Part shown: in pieces, positions 51,645-60,614 of the stretch | Position numbering within the stretch: the stretch's first letter is position 1 | Layout of the letters: each line of letters begins with the position of its first letter | Origin: Marinospirillum alkalitolerans | GTDB taxonomy: Bacteria > Pseudomonadota > Gammaproteobacteria > Pseudomonadales > Halomonadaceae | Length of the DNA: 64,000 nt | NCBI RefSeq assembly: GCF_045055655.1 | Contig: NZ_JBANFI010000002.1 | Coordinates: forward strand, 186,001-250,000 | Direction: 5' to 3' | Position numbers and translations under genes: made by a program | The notes under the pieces: model-generated | Told to the model about the DNA's origin: nothing | Seen by the model: the letters and a program-made list of their open reading frames with translations, nothing else | Databases searched by the model: none

Positions 51645-53157
51645 GTGGCGTGTCTCCCTTAGACTGTTTTTGAGGTGCGATAAGCGGTAAAACCAAGCGA
51701 AAGACCAGTCCTTGACCCGCTGGGTGAGTCACACTGATCTTTCCCCCAAGCACGCCTTGCACCAGGTTATAAACAATATGCAGCCCTAACCCTGAGCCAC
51801 CTTGACCCAGCTTAGTCGTAAAAAAAGGATCAAAGGCTTTGCCGAGCATCTCTGGTGGCATCCCTTGTCCTGTATCTTCGACCCAGATCACCACCTGCTC
51901 ACCCTCTGGCGGTTCCATACGCAGGGTGATCACCCCTGCCTGCTGATCAGGAAAAGCGTGGATTAATGCATTACTGACCAGATTGCTGATGACTTGACCT
52001 AGAGCGCCAGGGTAGCTATCCATCTGTACGTGAGGCAGCAAATCCAGCTGGATCTGATGCGGCGTAGATTTCAATTGCGGCTTCAAGGTATAGACAACCT
52101 CTTCCAGCGTTTTTTGCAAATCAAAACGCCGTCGCTGGGCGCTGGTTTGATCAACCGCCACCTGCTTAAAATGCTGGATGAGATCAGCGGCCTTTTGCAC
52201 ATTGCGATACAAAAGCTGCCCAGCTTCTTGCATCATCTCTAAATAGCCCTGTAAATCAGAGCGCGTCAACTGACCACCGGCCACCTTCTTGCTCAGGCTA
52301 TCCGTATGATCGAGCATGGTGGTGGCAACCGTGACACTGTTCCCCACAGGGGTATTGATCTCGTGTGCCACCCCAGCCACCAATCCACCCAAGGAAGCGA
52401 GCTTTTCTGACTGAATCAAGCTCTCCTGCGCCTGCTTGAGTTGCGCCAAAGCCTGCTCGGCGGCTTCTCGGGCACGATGAGCACGTTCTTCAGCTTCAGC
52501 CTGAATCTGCAAGCTCTGGTTGTATTCATAGATCAACTGACCCAGTTCATCGGAAGACTGCCAGTTCACTGGCTGCTTTTCTCCCGTGGCTTGGTAATGA
52601 CGCAGGCTGCGTGAGAAAGCGCGTAAGGGCCGCAAAATCATCTTCTGGAAGGTGCGCAAAGTGAAAGAAGCAAAGACGGTAAAAATCAGCAGGGTCAGCA
52701 GCAATGAATAGATGATTTCGCGCACTAATGCGGGTAGCGAAAACGAAGAAGTCGCCCAAACAGTCAACTCAGCGAGTTCTCGTGGCCCACCTGGTGACTG
52801 ATACACCACAGGTCGGCTATAAACTTCCATTCCAGCAGACTGTTGATCACAAGAGCCAAGCTGGACAGGCTGACGTAAATCACGGGCATGCTCGAGCCGC
52901 ACGCAGACCACCGGCTCCTCCTGATAGAGACGAATCAGAATGCTGTGGATCACGCTATCCGAGAAACGCCACACGGGTTCTTCCAGTAGCTGTGCGGTTT
53001 GCCCCATTTGAATCTGCATAAACTGATCTTGTAAGGCTCGCTGGTTATGCAGCTGCTGATAAAGCATCTCTGCAATAAAGAAAAGCAGCACCAGCAATAA
53101 GGCAGGTAGCATACGCCGCAAGTAAAGTTTTTTTAATGACAGGGCTGGAGTGCTCAT
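51631..53157 (-). CDS. Membrane sensor histidine kinase
   Basis: A 508-residue kinase. TM1 (LPALLLVLLFFIAEMLYQQL) and TM2 (IIYSLLLTLLIFTVFASFTL, ~145-165) bracket a ~110-residue periplasmic sensor region with two cysteines (VCVRLEHAR, LGSCDQQSA). A HAMP-like linker and coiled coil lead to the H-box GLVAGVAHEINTPVGNS (His ~263). The ATPase domain has the N-box ISNLVSNALIHAF, G1 VEDTGQGMP, F-box PFFTTK and G2 QGGSGLGLHIVY. It is co-transcribed with the REC-EAL gene, so the signal probably controls c-di-GMP breakdown. Signal unknown. Confidence 0.9.
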   Translation of the reverse strand: MSTPALSLKKLYLRRMLPALLLVLLFFIAEMLYQQLHNQRALQDQFMQIQMGQTAQLLEEPVWRFSDSVIHSILIRLYQEEPVVCVRLEHARDLRQPVQLGSCDQQSAGMEVYSRPVVYQSPGGPRELAELTVWATSSFSLPALVREIIYSLLLTLLIFTVFASFTLRTFQKMILRPLRAFSRSLRHYQATGEKQPVNWQSSDELGQLIYEYNQSLQIQAEAEERAHRAREAAEQALAQLKQAQESLIQSEKLASLGGLVAGVAHEINTPVGNSVTVATTMLDHTDSLSKKVAGGQLTRSDLQGYLEMMQEAGQLLYRNVQKAADLIQHFKQVAVDQTSAQRRRFDLQKTLEEVVYTLKPQLKSTPHQIQLDLLPHVQMDSYPGALGQVISNLVSNALIHAFPDQQAGVITLRMEPPEGEQVVIWVEDTGQGMPPEMLGKAFDPFFTTKLGQGGSGLGLHIVYNLVQGVLGGKISVTHPAGQGLVFRLVLPLIAPQKQSKGDTPREVE

Positions 53158-53355
53158 CTCTCATCCTCGTTCAGCATCCATTCAGATGACCTAAGTCCAG
53201 TCTAGCCAAAGCAGTCCAAGTTTGCTTTTTCTTTATCAATCAGCCACTCCTGATGTGATTCCTTTCTTTTTTGTCTTTTTTTGCCTTCATCGACTCAAGG
53301 ATGCTAGGGTTGAACTTCTCGATCCACGCTGGCGTTCTACTGCGAGACTCATCCT

Positions 53356-54102
53356 ATGCATCGTTTCTTACTGCTTGTGTGCTCTGGCTGGCTCCTTTCT
53401 CTGTCCCCTGTCTCTGCCGCTGAGCCTATTCGCCTCTGTATTGGTGATGGTAACCCTTGGCCACCCTATTCTTATTTTGAACGCACTGCAGAAGGTGAGC
53501 CTGACCCGTCGACACTTGATGGCAGTGCGACGCAACAGCTGCGCCAAGCCCTTGACCAGGCCGGGCTCGACTACCAGTTCTTCTTTATGCCCTGGGCCAG
53601 AGTGATGCACGAAATGGCCGCCCAGCAAGGGCTCTGTGATGTGGTGTGGAATGTCAGCTATTCTGAGCAACGTGCCACTTTTGCGCTATTTTCTGAAGTG
53701 CAATATCACACCCAGCTGGTTTTATTTTCAATGGAGGCCTCAACAGCACAACACCAGCCATCATCACTGGCACTTGCTGAGTACTGTGGCGTTAATGGCT
53801 ATAACTATCAGCCCTTTGGTTTGTCAGAGAGCGAGTTGATCTTAGGAGATTCCATTCAACAGGTGCTGAATATGCTTGAAGCCCAGCGCTGCCAGTTTTT
53901 TCCAAGTGAGAGAGAACCCTTACTGAGCGGCGGCGAACTGGGCATTTATCAACTTCCAGTCGGTTTAACTTATCAACCACTCCACCTCACCAAGGCCTTT
54001 CATGTCATGATCAGTCGCCGTCATCCACAAGCCACCACCTTGCTCGAGTTGATCAATCACGCCATTGCCACACACCCCCTGGATGAGACACTGTCTTTTT
54101 AA
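53356..54102 (+). CDS. Periplasmic solute-binding protein (SBP family 3), orphan
   Basis: A 248-residue exported protein. Signal peptide (LLLVCSGWLLSLSPVSAAEP), then IGDGNPWPPYSYFE, the usual N-terminal strand and ligand-cleft motif of amino-acid-type binding proteins, and FFMPWARVMHEMAAQQGLCD in lobe 1. No permease or ATPase gene is adjacent, so it may be a sensory or accessory binding protein, not part of an importer. Divergent from the histidine kinase gene. Confidence 0.8.
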   Translation: MHRFLLLVCSGWLLSLSPVSAAEPIRLCIGDGNPWPPYSYFERTAEGEPDPSTLDGSATQQLRQALDQAGLDYQFFFMPWARVMHEMAAQQGLCDVVWNVSYSEQRATFALFSEVQYHTQLVLFSMEASTAQHQPSSLALAEYCGVNGYNYQPFGLSESELILGDSIQQVLNMLEAQRCQFFPSEREPLLSGGELGIYQLPVGLTYQPLHLTKAFHVMISRRHPQATTLLELINHAIATHPLDETLSF

Positions 54103-54144
54103 ACGATCCGCGTACAACAGGTGAGGGCCACCAGAGGGTGAGGA

Positions 54145-54900
54145 CTATTCAGCATCCCTTTCCAAGTACAGCCTATCAAAAAGATCAATAAAATCATGGT
54201 AGTAATGATAACCATGCCAGTGCGCGAGGGTAAAAGCCAGATGCCCTGTGTGCCGCTCAACCACACGGATTTCTTGCGGTAAACTCCCCTGCCATTCGCC
54301 ATCTTCCACCATACGTGCCAGCTCCTGTTCGATGGAAAGACGATCATTCATATAACAATCAATACGTTGATCCATCAGCATCAACAGATTCTGCCAGTTG
54401 GTTTCTGCTTCACTGAGCTGCACCTCACCTCGTTGCACCGCCAGCCAGAAGGCCTCACCACCAAAAGCGAATCCCTGGTTGATGCCAATAACGCGCCCAA
54501 AAAAATCAGCCGGCCAACGCCGTGGATGAGAGGTAAACAGGTTTCTGCGACAGAAGAGCACCACTTCTTCTTGATAGAGGGGAACAGAATAGTGGCCGAT
54601 ATAAGGCCGAACTGAGGCAGGATAAAAATAGGGAGGAAAGATGGCCAGCACTTCACCGGCTTCTAAAGCAGCCAGAGCCCGCTCCCAGGGCACCAGCTGG
54701 ATTTCGATCGCATAATCGGTCATCTGGTCAAAAATAGGGCGCAATAAATCAACATAGATGCCACTCGGCTCACCGGCCGCATTCAGATAACTATAGGGCG
54801 GATAGTTCGCATCGCCGAAAATCACCACTGGCTGACGCGCGACAACAGAGGACGAATACCCGAATCCGGCCAATAGCAGAAAAAGAAAAAATCGGCGCAT
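54145..54900 (-). CDS. Periplasmic solute-binding protein (SBP family 3), orphan
   Basis: A 251-residue exported protein. Signal peptide FFLFLLLAGFGYSSSVVARQ, then VVIFGDANYPPYSYLNAAGE and QLVPWERALAALEAGEVLAI, paralleling IGDGNPWPPYSYFE and PWARVMHEMA of the neighbouring gene. The two are paralogous in architecture but well diverged. It is convergent with that gene and has no transporter partner. ATG 54900 has GAGG seven bases upstream. Confidence 0.8.
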   Translation of the reverse strand: MRRFFLFLLLAGFGYSSSVVARQPVVIFGDANYPPYSYLNAAGEPSGIYVDLLRPIFDQMTDYAIEIQLVPWERALAALEAGEVLAIFPPYFYPASVRPYIGHYSVPLYQEEVVLFCRRNLFTSHPRRWPADFFGRVIGINQGFAFGGEAFWLAVQRGEVQLSEAETNWQNLLMLMDQRIDCYMNDRLSIEQELARMVEDGEWQGSLPQEIRVVERHTGHLAFTLAHWHGYHYYHDFIDLFDRLYLERDAE

Positions 54901-54993
54901 AAAAAAACCTCGGTAACAGGCCTATGAGATCTAGTCTAGCCAAGCCATCAAGGTTTTGCTGTGCAGAAGAGGGATGAGCCGCTGACGGCCTAT

Positions 54994-55194
54994 CTAGCCG
55001 CCAATAATCGCCACGGCGATGGATTTAATGACAAAGCCGACCACACCCAGCCCAAGCGCAATAAACAAGATGGTGGTACCAAAACCACCAGCATTGGATT
55101 TACGCGCTAAGTCCCAGACGATAAACCCCATAAACAACACCAGCCCACTGATCAACAATGGCAGGGCCAGGGCCTCGAGTTGCGTGTAATGCAT
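54994..55194 (-). CDS. DUF2788-family small membrane protein
   Basis: A 66-residue protein with two transmembrane helices (ALPLLISGLVLFMGFIVWDL and TTILFIALGLGVVGFVIKSI) joined by ARKSNAGGFG. The sequence matches the DUF2788 family of Pseudomonas-type genomes; function unknown. ATG 55194 has AGGAAAGAAA upstream, so the longer frame to 55233 is not used. It begins 13 bases after the uvrD stop and may share its transcript. Confidence 0.82.
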   Translation of the reverse strand: MHYTQLEALALPLLISGLVLFMGFIVWDLARKSNAGGFGTTILFIALGLGVVGFVIKSIAVAIIGG

Positions 55195-55207
55195 TTTCTT
55201 TCCTCGT

Positions 55208-57547
55208 TTAATCAAGAGGTTGTAGGGGAGCAAAGCCCATCACCAGCCACTTTTCTCCAACCTGATCAAAATGAATTAACAGTCGTGTTCTCTCGCCCTG
55301 TCCTTCTGCATGCAGAATCACGCCCGTACCAAACTTTTTATGGCTCACTCTTTGACCTATTCGCAGCGCTTGAGTTGCAAGCGCATCCTGTCCGGCCTGC
55401 TTGAGGGTGGAAGAAGCAGAGCGCACTACGGCCGCATTGGGCAGGGTCGAACTGGCTGACGGGCGCGAAGAAAAGCTAGATGGGCGCTGCGCCGTGCTGC
55501 TACCCGTTGCATAGGGGCGACTGACACTGGATTTCAGGCGCACCTCATGCAGCAGCTCAGCGGGCAGCTCCTTCAAAAAGCGCGAGGTCCGACAAGGCTT
55601 TTCACGCCCATAAACGCGCCGACTTTCAGCATGGGTCAGATAGAGCTGGCGCATGGCACGCGTGATGCCCACATAACAAAGCCGTCTTTCTTCTTCGAGG
55701 CCAGTGGCACTATCACGCATGGCCATTTCGTGGGGGAAGAGGCCTTCTTCCATCCCGCAGAGGAACACAATCGGAAACTCAAGGCCCTTGGCAGTATGCA
55801 GTGTCATCAGCTGTACCGCATCCTGATCTTCTTCTGCCTGCTGCTCGCCGGCATCCAGGCTAGCATCCGTTAAAAAGAGCGCCAGAGCTTCGCGGCCTTC
55901 GACTTCCAGCTCGGCTGGCTCCTCAACAGGTTGACCAGATACCAGTTCAGCCGCCAACTGGGCGAAGGGCATGCTGGGTTGATAAGCACTGACAGCGGAC
56001 ACCAGCTCTTTTAAGTTATCCACACGGGCTTGGCCCTTCTCGCCCTTTTCCTGCGCATGAAAATCCAGCAATCCAGATTCTTGAATCACGGTTTCAACCG
56101 CATCAGCCAGTTTGAGGGCATAGATTTTTTCATCCAACCGCTCAATCAGCTCAATAAACTGACGCACACTCTGCTGGGCTCGGCCAGTGAGCTTATTTTG
56201 CGCCAGCATTTCAACGCTGGCATCCCACAGTCCAAGACCTTCATCACGCGCATAGACGCGAATTTTTTCTAGACTGGTTTGCCCGATGCCCCGCGTTGGG
56301 GTGTTGATAATCCGCTCAAATGCGGCATCATCCGCACGATGGACGATCAAGCGCAGATAACCCAAGGCATTTTTAATCTCAAGGCGATCATAAAAACGAT
56401 GGCCGCCGTAAACACGATAAGGAAGGTTCTGGCGTAACAAGGCTTCTTCTAAAGCGCGTGATTGGGCATTCGAACGATAAAGCAGTGCACAATCGGACAC
56501 TCGCCCTCCGGCCGCCTGATGCTGCTGGATCATCTCGACAATAAAGCGCGCTTCATCCTGCTCATTAAATGCCGCGTAGACCTTCAGCGGCTCACCTTCT
56601 TGGTCCTCAGTCCACAGGGTTTTGCCAAGACGATCCGCATTGTGATCAATCAGCGCATTGGCGGCGTTGAGAATCCGGCTTGTCGAGCGATAGTTTTGCT
56701 CAAGGCGTAGCAACTGAGCCTCTGGATAGTCACGCCGAAAATGATGGATATTCTCTATTTTTGCGCCTCGCCAGCCGTAGATGGATTGGTCATCATCGCC
56801 GACCGCCATCAAATGCCCTTGATCGCCCTTGAGGAGACGTAGCCATGCATATTGCAAGCTATTGGTATCTTGAAACTCATCCACCAGCAGATGCTGAAAA
56901 CGCTGCTGATAATGGCGCAACAAAGCTGGGCTATCGCGCAGCAGTTCTAAGGCGCGCAGCAGTAGCTCGGCAAAATCCAGTACACCTTGGCGCTGACACA
57001 GCTGCTCGTAAATCGCGTAGACCTCGGCCAACTGCTGCTCATGGAGGTTGCCTCGCACATAGGCTTGCACCTGCGCGGCGCGTCGTCCTTCTTCTTTGTG
57101 GCCGTTGATAAAGGCGCGGACATCCTTGGGGTTGACCTGCTCCATATCCAAGTGCTGATCCTTCATGATGCGCTTGATCAGACTCAGCTGCTCATCACTG
57201 TCGAGTATCTGGAAAAACTCGGGGAGCCGTGCTTCTTGCCAGTGCAATCGCAGCAGGCGATGCGCCAGACCATGAAAGGTACCAACCCACATACCACGCA
57301 GACTCAGATTGAGCTGGCTTTCCAGACGCAAGCGCATCTCCTTGGCTGCTTTATTGGTAAAGGTCACCGCTAAAATGGCATAGGGGGATAAACCCTGATC
57401 ACGCACCAGCCAAACAATGCGTTGTACCAAAACACGGGTTTTACCACTACCGGCACCGGCTAAAACCAGCATATCTTGATGAGGCGCAGCAACCACTTGG
57501 GCCTGAGCGGGATTGAGACCTTCAAGGAGAGGATGAGTCGCAGACAT
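55208..57547 (-). CDS. uvrD: DNA helicase II UvrD
   Basis: A 779-residue SF1A 3'-5' helicase for nucleotide-excision and mismatch repair. Motif I LAGAGSGKTRVLVQR (~33-47), motif Ia FTNKAAKEMRLRL, motif II LVDEFQDTNSLQY, motif III VGDDDQSIYGWRG, motif IV LRLEQNYRSTSRIL, motif V LMTLHTAKGLEFPIVFLCGM and motif VI EERRLCYVGITRAM are all intact. The C-terminus holds KFGTGVILHAEGQGER, the Tudor-like domain that contacts RNA polymerase or UvrB in this family. ATG 57547 preferred to 57580. A LexA box lies 118 bases upstream. Confidence 0.96.
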   Translation of the reverse strand: MSATHPLLEGLNPAQAQVVAAPHQDMLVLAGAGSGKTRVLVQRIVWLVRDQGLSPYAILAVTFTNKAAKEMRLRLESQLNLSLRGMWVGTFHGLAHRLLRLHWQEARLPEFFQILDSDEQLSLIKRIMKDQHLDMEQVNPKDVRAFINGHKEEGRRAAQVQAYVRGNLHEQQLAEVYAIYEQLCQRQGVLDFAELLLRALELLRDSPALLRHYQQRFQHLLVDEFQDTNSLQYAWLRLLKGDQGHLMAVGDDDQSIYGWRGAKIENIHHFRRDYPEAQLLRLEQNYRSTSRILNAANALIDHNADRLGKTLWTEDQEGEPLKVYAAFNEQDEARFIVEMIQQHQAAGGRVSDCALLYRSNAQSRALEEALLRQNLPYRVYGGHRFYDRLEIKNALGYLRLIVHRADDAAFERIINTPTRGIGQTSLEKIRVYARDEGLGLWDASVEMLAQNKLTGRAQQSVRQFIELIERLDEKIYALKLADAVETVIQESGLLDFHAQEKGEKGQARVDNLKELVSAVSAYQPSMPFAQLAAELVSGQPVEEPAELEVEGREALALFLTDASLDAGEQQAEEDQDAVQLMTLHTAKGLEFPIVFLCGMEEGLFPHEMAMRDSATGLEEERRLCYVGITRAMRQLYLTHAESRRVYGREKPCRTSRFLKELPAELLHEVRLKSSVSRPYATGSSTAQRPSSFSSRPSASSTLPNAAVVRSASSTLKQAGQDALATQALRIGQRVSHKKFGTGVILHAEGQGERTRLLIHFDQVGEKWLVMGFAPLQPLD

Positions 57548-57664
57548 AAAACAACCTGAGCAGTCAGAAAAGTGCCCCAAAACGAGTCAACACGCTTGAG
57601 GAGGAAAAGGGATGCTTGAGTCACCAAATACTAACATAGTCTGCATAGCCAGCTGGATTGAAGT

Positions 57665-57680
57665 CTGTTATACCTAACAG
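57665..57680 (-). promoter_or_regulatory. LexA (SOS) box upstream of uvrD
   Basis: CTGT-TATACCTA-ACAG matches the gammaproteobacterial LexA consensus CTGT-N8-ACAG and is a near-perfect 6-4-6 palindrome (CTGTTA...TAACAG). uvrD is an SOS gene in E. coli. It lies 118 bases upstream of the ATG; a weak promoter (TTCAAT-18-TATGTT) follows on the minus strand. Confidence 0.75.
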
Positions 57681-57770
57681 TCAGCGCGATTTTTTGAGCG
57701 TCAACAGGATTGCATTGACGCTCATCACCGGACAATTTCAGATAATAACAACAATGTTGACGACCCCAAG

Positions 57771-60575
57771 ATGACTGCACATCAGCACAAATTCAGGGTG
57801 GCGCCCCATCTTCTCCAGCAGGAATGGCTGAGTTCTTCTCTCACGGATGCCGAAGCCTTCTATTGGGTCTCGCTGGTTGCCGCCAGCCTCGCCCTGCCTT
57901 TTCTTTGGTCGTGGATCGAACCCAGTCTGCTCGGTGGCTGGTGGCTGAGTCTACTGCTGCTGACGCTCGTCGGGCGTGCGCTTACCCAGCGGGCGCGGCC
58001 AGATCCAGCAGAAGCACCCGCGCCTCAACCTCAGCAGGATGCCCGCCGCCTCGCTCTATTACAGCTAGGGGCCTTATGCCTTGGCTCTGTCTGGGCGGCA
58101 CTCCTGGCCTGGAGCCTGCCCGCTCTTCAGCACCAGCCCTTTGCAGTCGGGATGCTGCTCTGCCTCTGGTTTGCTGTTTTACTCCTTGCCTCTAGCATTT
58201 ATATCTATTTCTTTAGTGTGGCGCTGGCCTTTACGCTGCCGGGGTTGATCAGTTTGCTTTTAGTCAGCTGGACGGAATCGCAGCTTTTCTGGAGCTTGCT
58301 GGCGCTACCGGCACTGGCTGCAGTGATTTTCAATGCTTGGCATAATCGACGCTTACTGCGCAAAATGCTGGCACATCAGCTCCAGATTGCTGCCTTGCTC
58401 GAAGAGCAGCAAAAGCAACACAGCCAATTAGAAGATATGGTGCAGCAGCGCACGCAGGAGCTGGAGGCCGCCCTGGCACAACATCAGCACACCAGTTTAG
58501 AGCTCCAGCAACAACGCCAGCGTATCAGCCAAGCCATTGAGGCCAGCCAGCTTGGCCTCTGGGATTGGGATCTTGATAGCGATTCCATCTACCACTCACA
58601 TTTCAGCCAGATTTTTGGCTATGCCGAAGATGAAATCCCGCATTTTATGGGGCATTTGCAACCACTGGTGCACCCAGATGATTATCCTCACCTGCGCCAA
58701 CAACTGATTCACGCGATGAAGGGCCAGACGCGCCATTTTCAGTGTCGTTTTCGTATTCAACACAAAACACTGGGCTGGCGTTGGATTGAAGATCATGGCG
58801 AAGTTGTTGAGCGGCATCCGATTAATGGTAAGGCCCAGCGTATGCTCGGCACGCGTCGTGATGTGACCGAAGAACAAGAAAAAGATGACTATCTCCAGCT
58901 GGCGTGGCGCGCCTTTGAGGCTTCCAGTGAGGCCACCTACATCATTGATGCAGAGAGCCGCATTATCTTCGTTAATCAGGCGTTTGTGGAGACGACAGGC
59001 TATTCGCGTCAGGCCGTCTTACAGCAGAACTTCTGGCAATGCCCCTGCTTTGCACGGGAGCAGGCCACCTATAAGAAAATCGCACAGCTGCTGCGCCAGG
59101 AGCCACGCTGGGAAGGCGAGCTGATACAAGAAAGGCAAAATGGCGAGAGCTATCCCCAGTGGCTGCGTGTGGTGCGCGTCACCAGCGGCTATCAATCCAG
59201 CGCCTATACGATAGGGATCTTCTCTGATCTCACCCAGAAGCGCCTGACTGAAGAACGCCTGCTGTATCTGGCTGAATATGATGAACTCACAGGACTGGCC
59301 AATCGGGCTCAATTTTATGATCGCCTCCATCAAGCACTCGGGCAGGCCCGTCTTTCAGGCCAGCCCTTAGCACTGCTGAGTTTTGATGTCGATCGTTTTA
59401 AAGCCTATAACAACTCGCTCGGACACCATGTCGGTGACTTCTTGCTGAAGAAGATCGCTGAGCGTGCGGCCTATCAGCTACCTGATGCAGAGATACTCGC
59501 ACGCACCGGAGGCAATGAGTTTGCAGCCTTGCTGCACGCGGATCTCGATCAGGCGCTGGTATTGGCTCAGGATCTGATGAGCAGCATCCATCAAACCATC
59601 CACTATGAGCAGCATGAACTGCGCCTGACACTGAGCCTGGGCATCAGCGCCTATCCAGAACATAGCCATGAGCTGCAAGTGTTGATGAATCAGGCTGATC
59701 AAGCCAGATTGCGCAGTAAGGCCCTTGGGGGGCATCAAGTCCATGTTTATAACGATGCGATGCGCCAGAGCAATCTAGAGCAGCTGCATCTCGAACAGGA
59801 GTTACGCCTCGCGCTAGAAGGACAGCAGCTGGCCGTCCACTTTCAGCCCAAGTTAGATCTGGCAACTCAGCGCATCAGTGGTGTCGAAGCCTTGGCCCGC
59901 TGGCACCATCCGGACATGGGGTGGATTCCGCCCAGTGCATTTATCCCCTTGGCTGAGCGCACCGGATTGATCCACCAGCTTGGATCATGGGTTTTAGAGG
60001 CGGCTTGCGCCCAGGCAGCGCATTGGTTTGAGCAGGGCTACAGCATTCAAGTGGCAGTGAATATCGCCGCCCAGCAGATCGAGTCAGGCCAGCTTGTGCA
60101 CGAGGTGGATCAGCTGCTCAACCAGCATGGATTACCAGCCCAGCTGCTCCAGCTGGAGCTGACAGAAAGCACACTGATGGAAGATGTCGAGGCCTCAGTC
60201 AGCGAGATGCAACGCCTGCGTCAACGGGGGGTGTCCCTCGCGATTGATGACTTTGGCACTGGCTACTCCTCCTTGAGTTATTTGCAGCGTTTTCCATTAG
60301 ATCTGCTCAAGATTGATCGCAGCTTTTTGCAAACTCAGCAAACCTCACATCAGCAAGGCACACTGACTCAGGCGATTATTGCACTCGGCCACGGCTTAGG
60401 GCTCAAGGTGGTCGCTGAGGGGGTGGAGTATGCTGACCAGCTCGAAGCCTTGCGCGGCTTGGGCTGTGACTATGTGCAGGGCTACCTGATTAGCCGCCCT
60501 TTAGCCGCCGAACAATTACAACCCCTGCTGGTGGAGAAGGCAGACAGGCGCGTGACACAAGACAACCCACTTTGA
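57771..60575 (+). CDS. Membrane PAS-PAS-GGDEF-EAL protein
   Basis: A 934-residue inner-membrane c-di-GMP protein. Four or five helices fill residues ~25-200, and a coiled coil (EEQQKQHSQLEDMVQQRTQE) leads to two PAS domains: ~250-365 (GLWDWDLDSDSIYHSHF, PAS_3 type) and ~375-490 (ATYIIDAESRIIFVNQAFVE). The GGDEF domain has GGNEF at 580-584, so cyclase activity is doubtful (Asn for Asp/Glu). The EAL domain starts at E706 (EALARWHHP) and keeps LELTESTLM, DDFGTGYSSL and KIDRSFL, so hydrolysis is likely. Divergent from uvrD; the HexR-like gene converges on it. Confidence 0.9.
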   Translation: MTAHQHKFRVAPHLLQQEWLSSSLTDAEAFYWVSLVAASLALPFLWSWIEPSLLGGWWLSLLLLTLVGRALTQRARPDPAEAPAPQPQQDARRLALLQLGALCLGSVWAALLAWSLPALQHQPFAVGMLLCLWFAVLLLASSIYIYFFSVALAFTLPGLISLLLVSWTESQLFWSLLALPALAAVIFNAWHNRRLLRKMLAHQLQIAALLEEQQKQHSQLEDMVQQRTQELEAALAQHQHTSLELQQQRQRISQAIEASQLGLWDWDLDSDSIYHSHFSQIFGYAEDEIPHFMGHLQPLVHPDDYPHLRQQLIHAMKGQTRHFQCRFRIQHKTLGWRWIEDHGEVVERHPINGKAQRMLGTRRDVTEEQEKDDYLQLAWRAFEASSEATYIIDAESRIIFVNQAFVETTGYSRQAVLQQNFWQCPCFAREQATYKKIAQLLRQEPRWEGELIQERQNGESYPQWLRVVRVTSGYQSSAYTIGIFSDLTQKRLTEERLLYLAEYDELTGLANRAQFYDRLHQALGQARLSGQPLALLSFDVDRFKAYNNSLGHHVGDFLLKKIAERAAYQLPDAEILARTGGNEFAALLHADLDQALVLAQDLMSSIHQTIHYEQHELRLTLSLGISAYPEHSHELQVLMNQADQARLRSKALGGHQVHVYNDAMRQSNLEQLHLEQELRLALEGQQLAVHFQPKLDLATQRISGVEALARWHHPDMGWIPPSAFIPLAERTGLIHQLGSWVLEAACAQAAHWFEQGYSIQVAVNIAAQQIESGQLVHEVDQLLNQHGLPAQLLQLELTESTLMEDVEASVSEMQRLRQRGVSLAIDDFGTGYSSLSYLQRFPLDLLKIDRSFLQTQQTSHQQGTLTQAIIALGHGLGLKVVAEGVEYADQLEALRGLGCDYVQGYLISRPLAAEQLQPLLVEKADRRVTQDNPL

Positions 60576-60585
60576 AAGGAAAGCC

Positions 60586-60607
60586 CGCGCTGAAGGACAT
60601 CAGCGCG
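60586..60607. terminator. Hairpin between convergent GGDEF-EAL and HexR-like genes
   Basis: CGCGCTGA (60586-60593), loop AGGACA, TCAGCGCG (60600-60607). Strong 8-bp stem between two convergent stops, with only a weak T-rich stretch on the minus side (GGCTTTCCTTT). Confidence 0.6.
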
Positions 60608-60614
60608 AGTCAGA

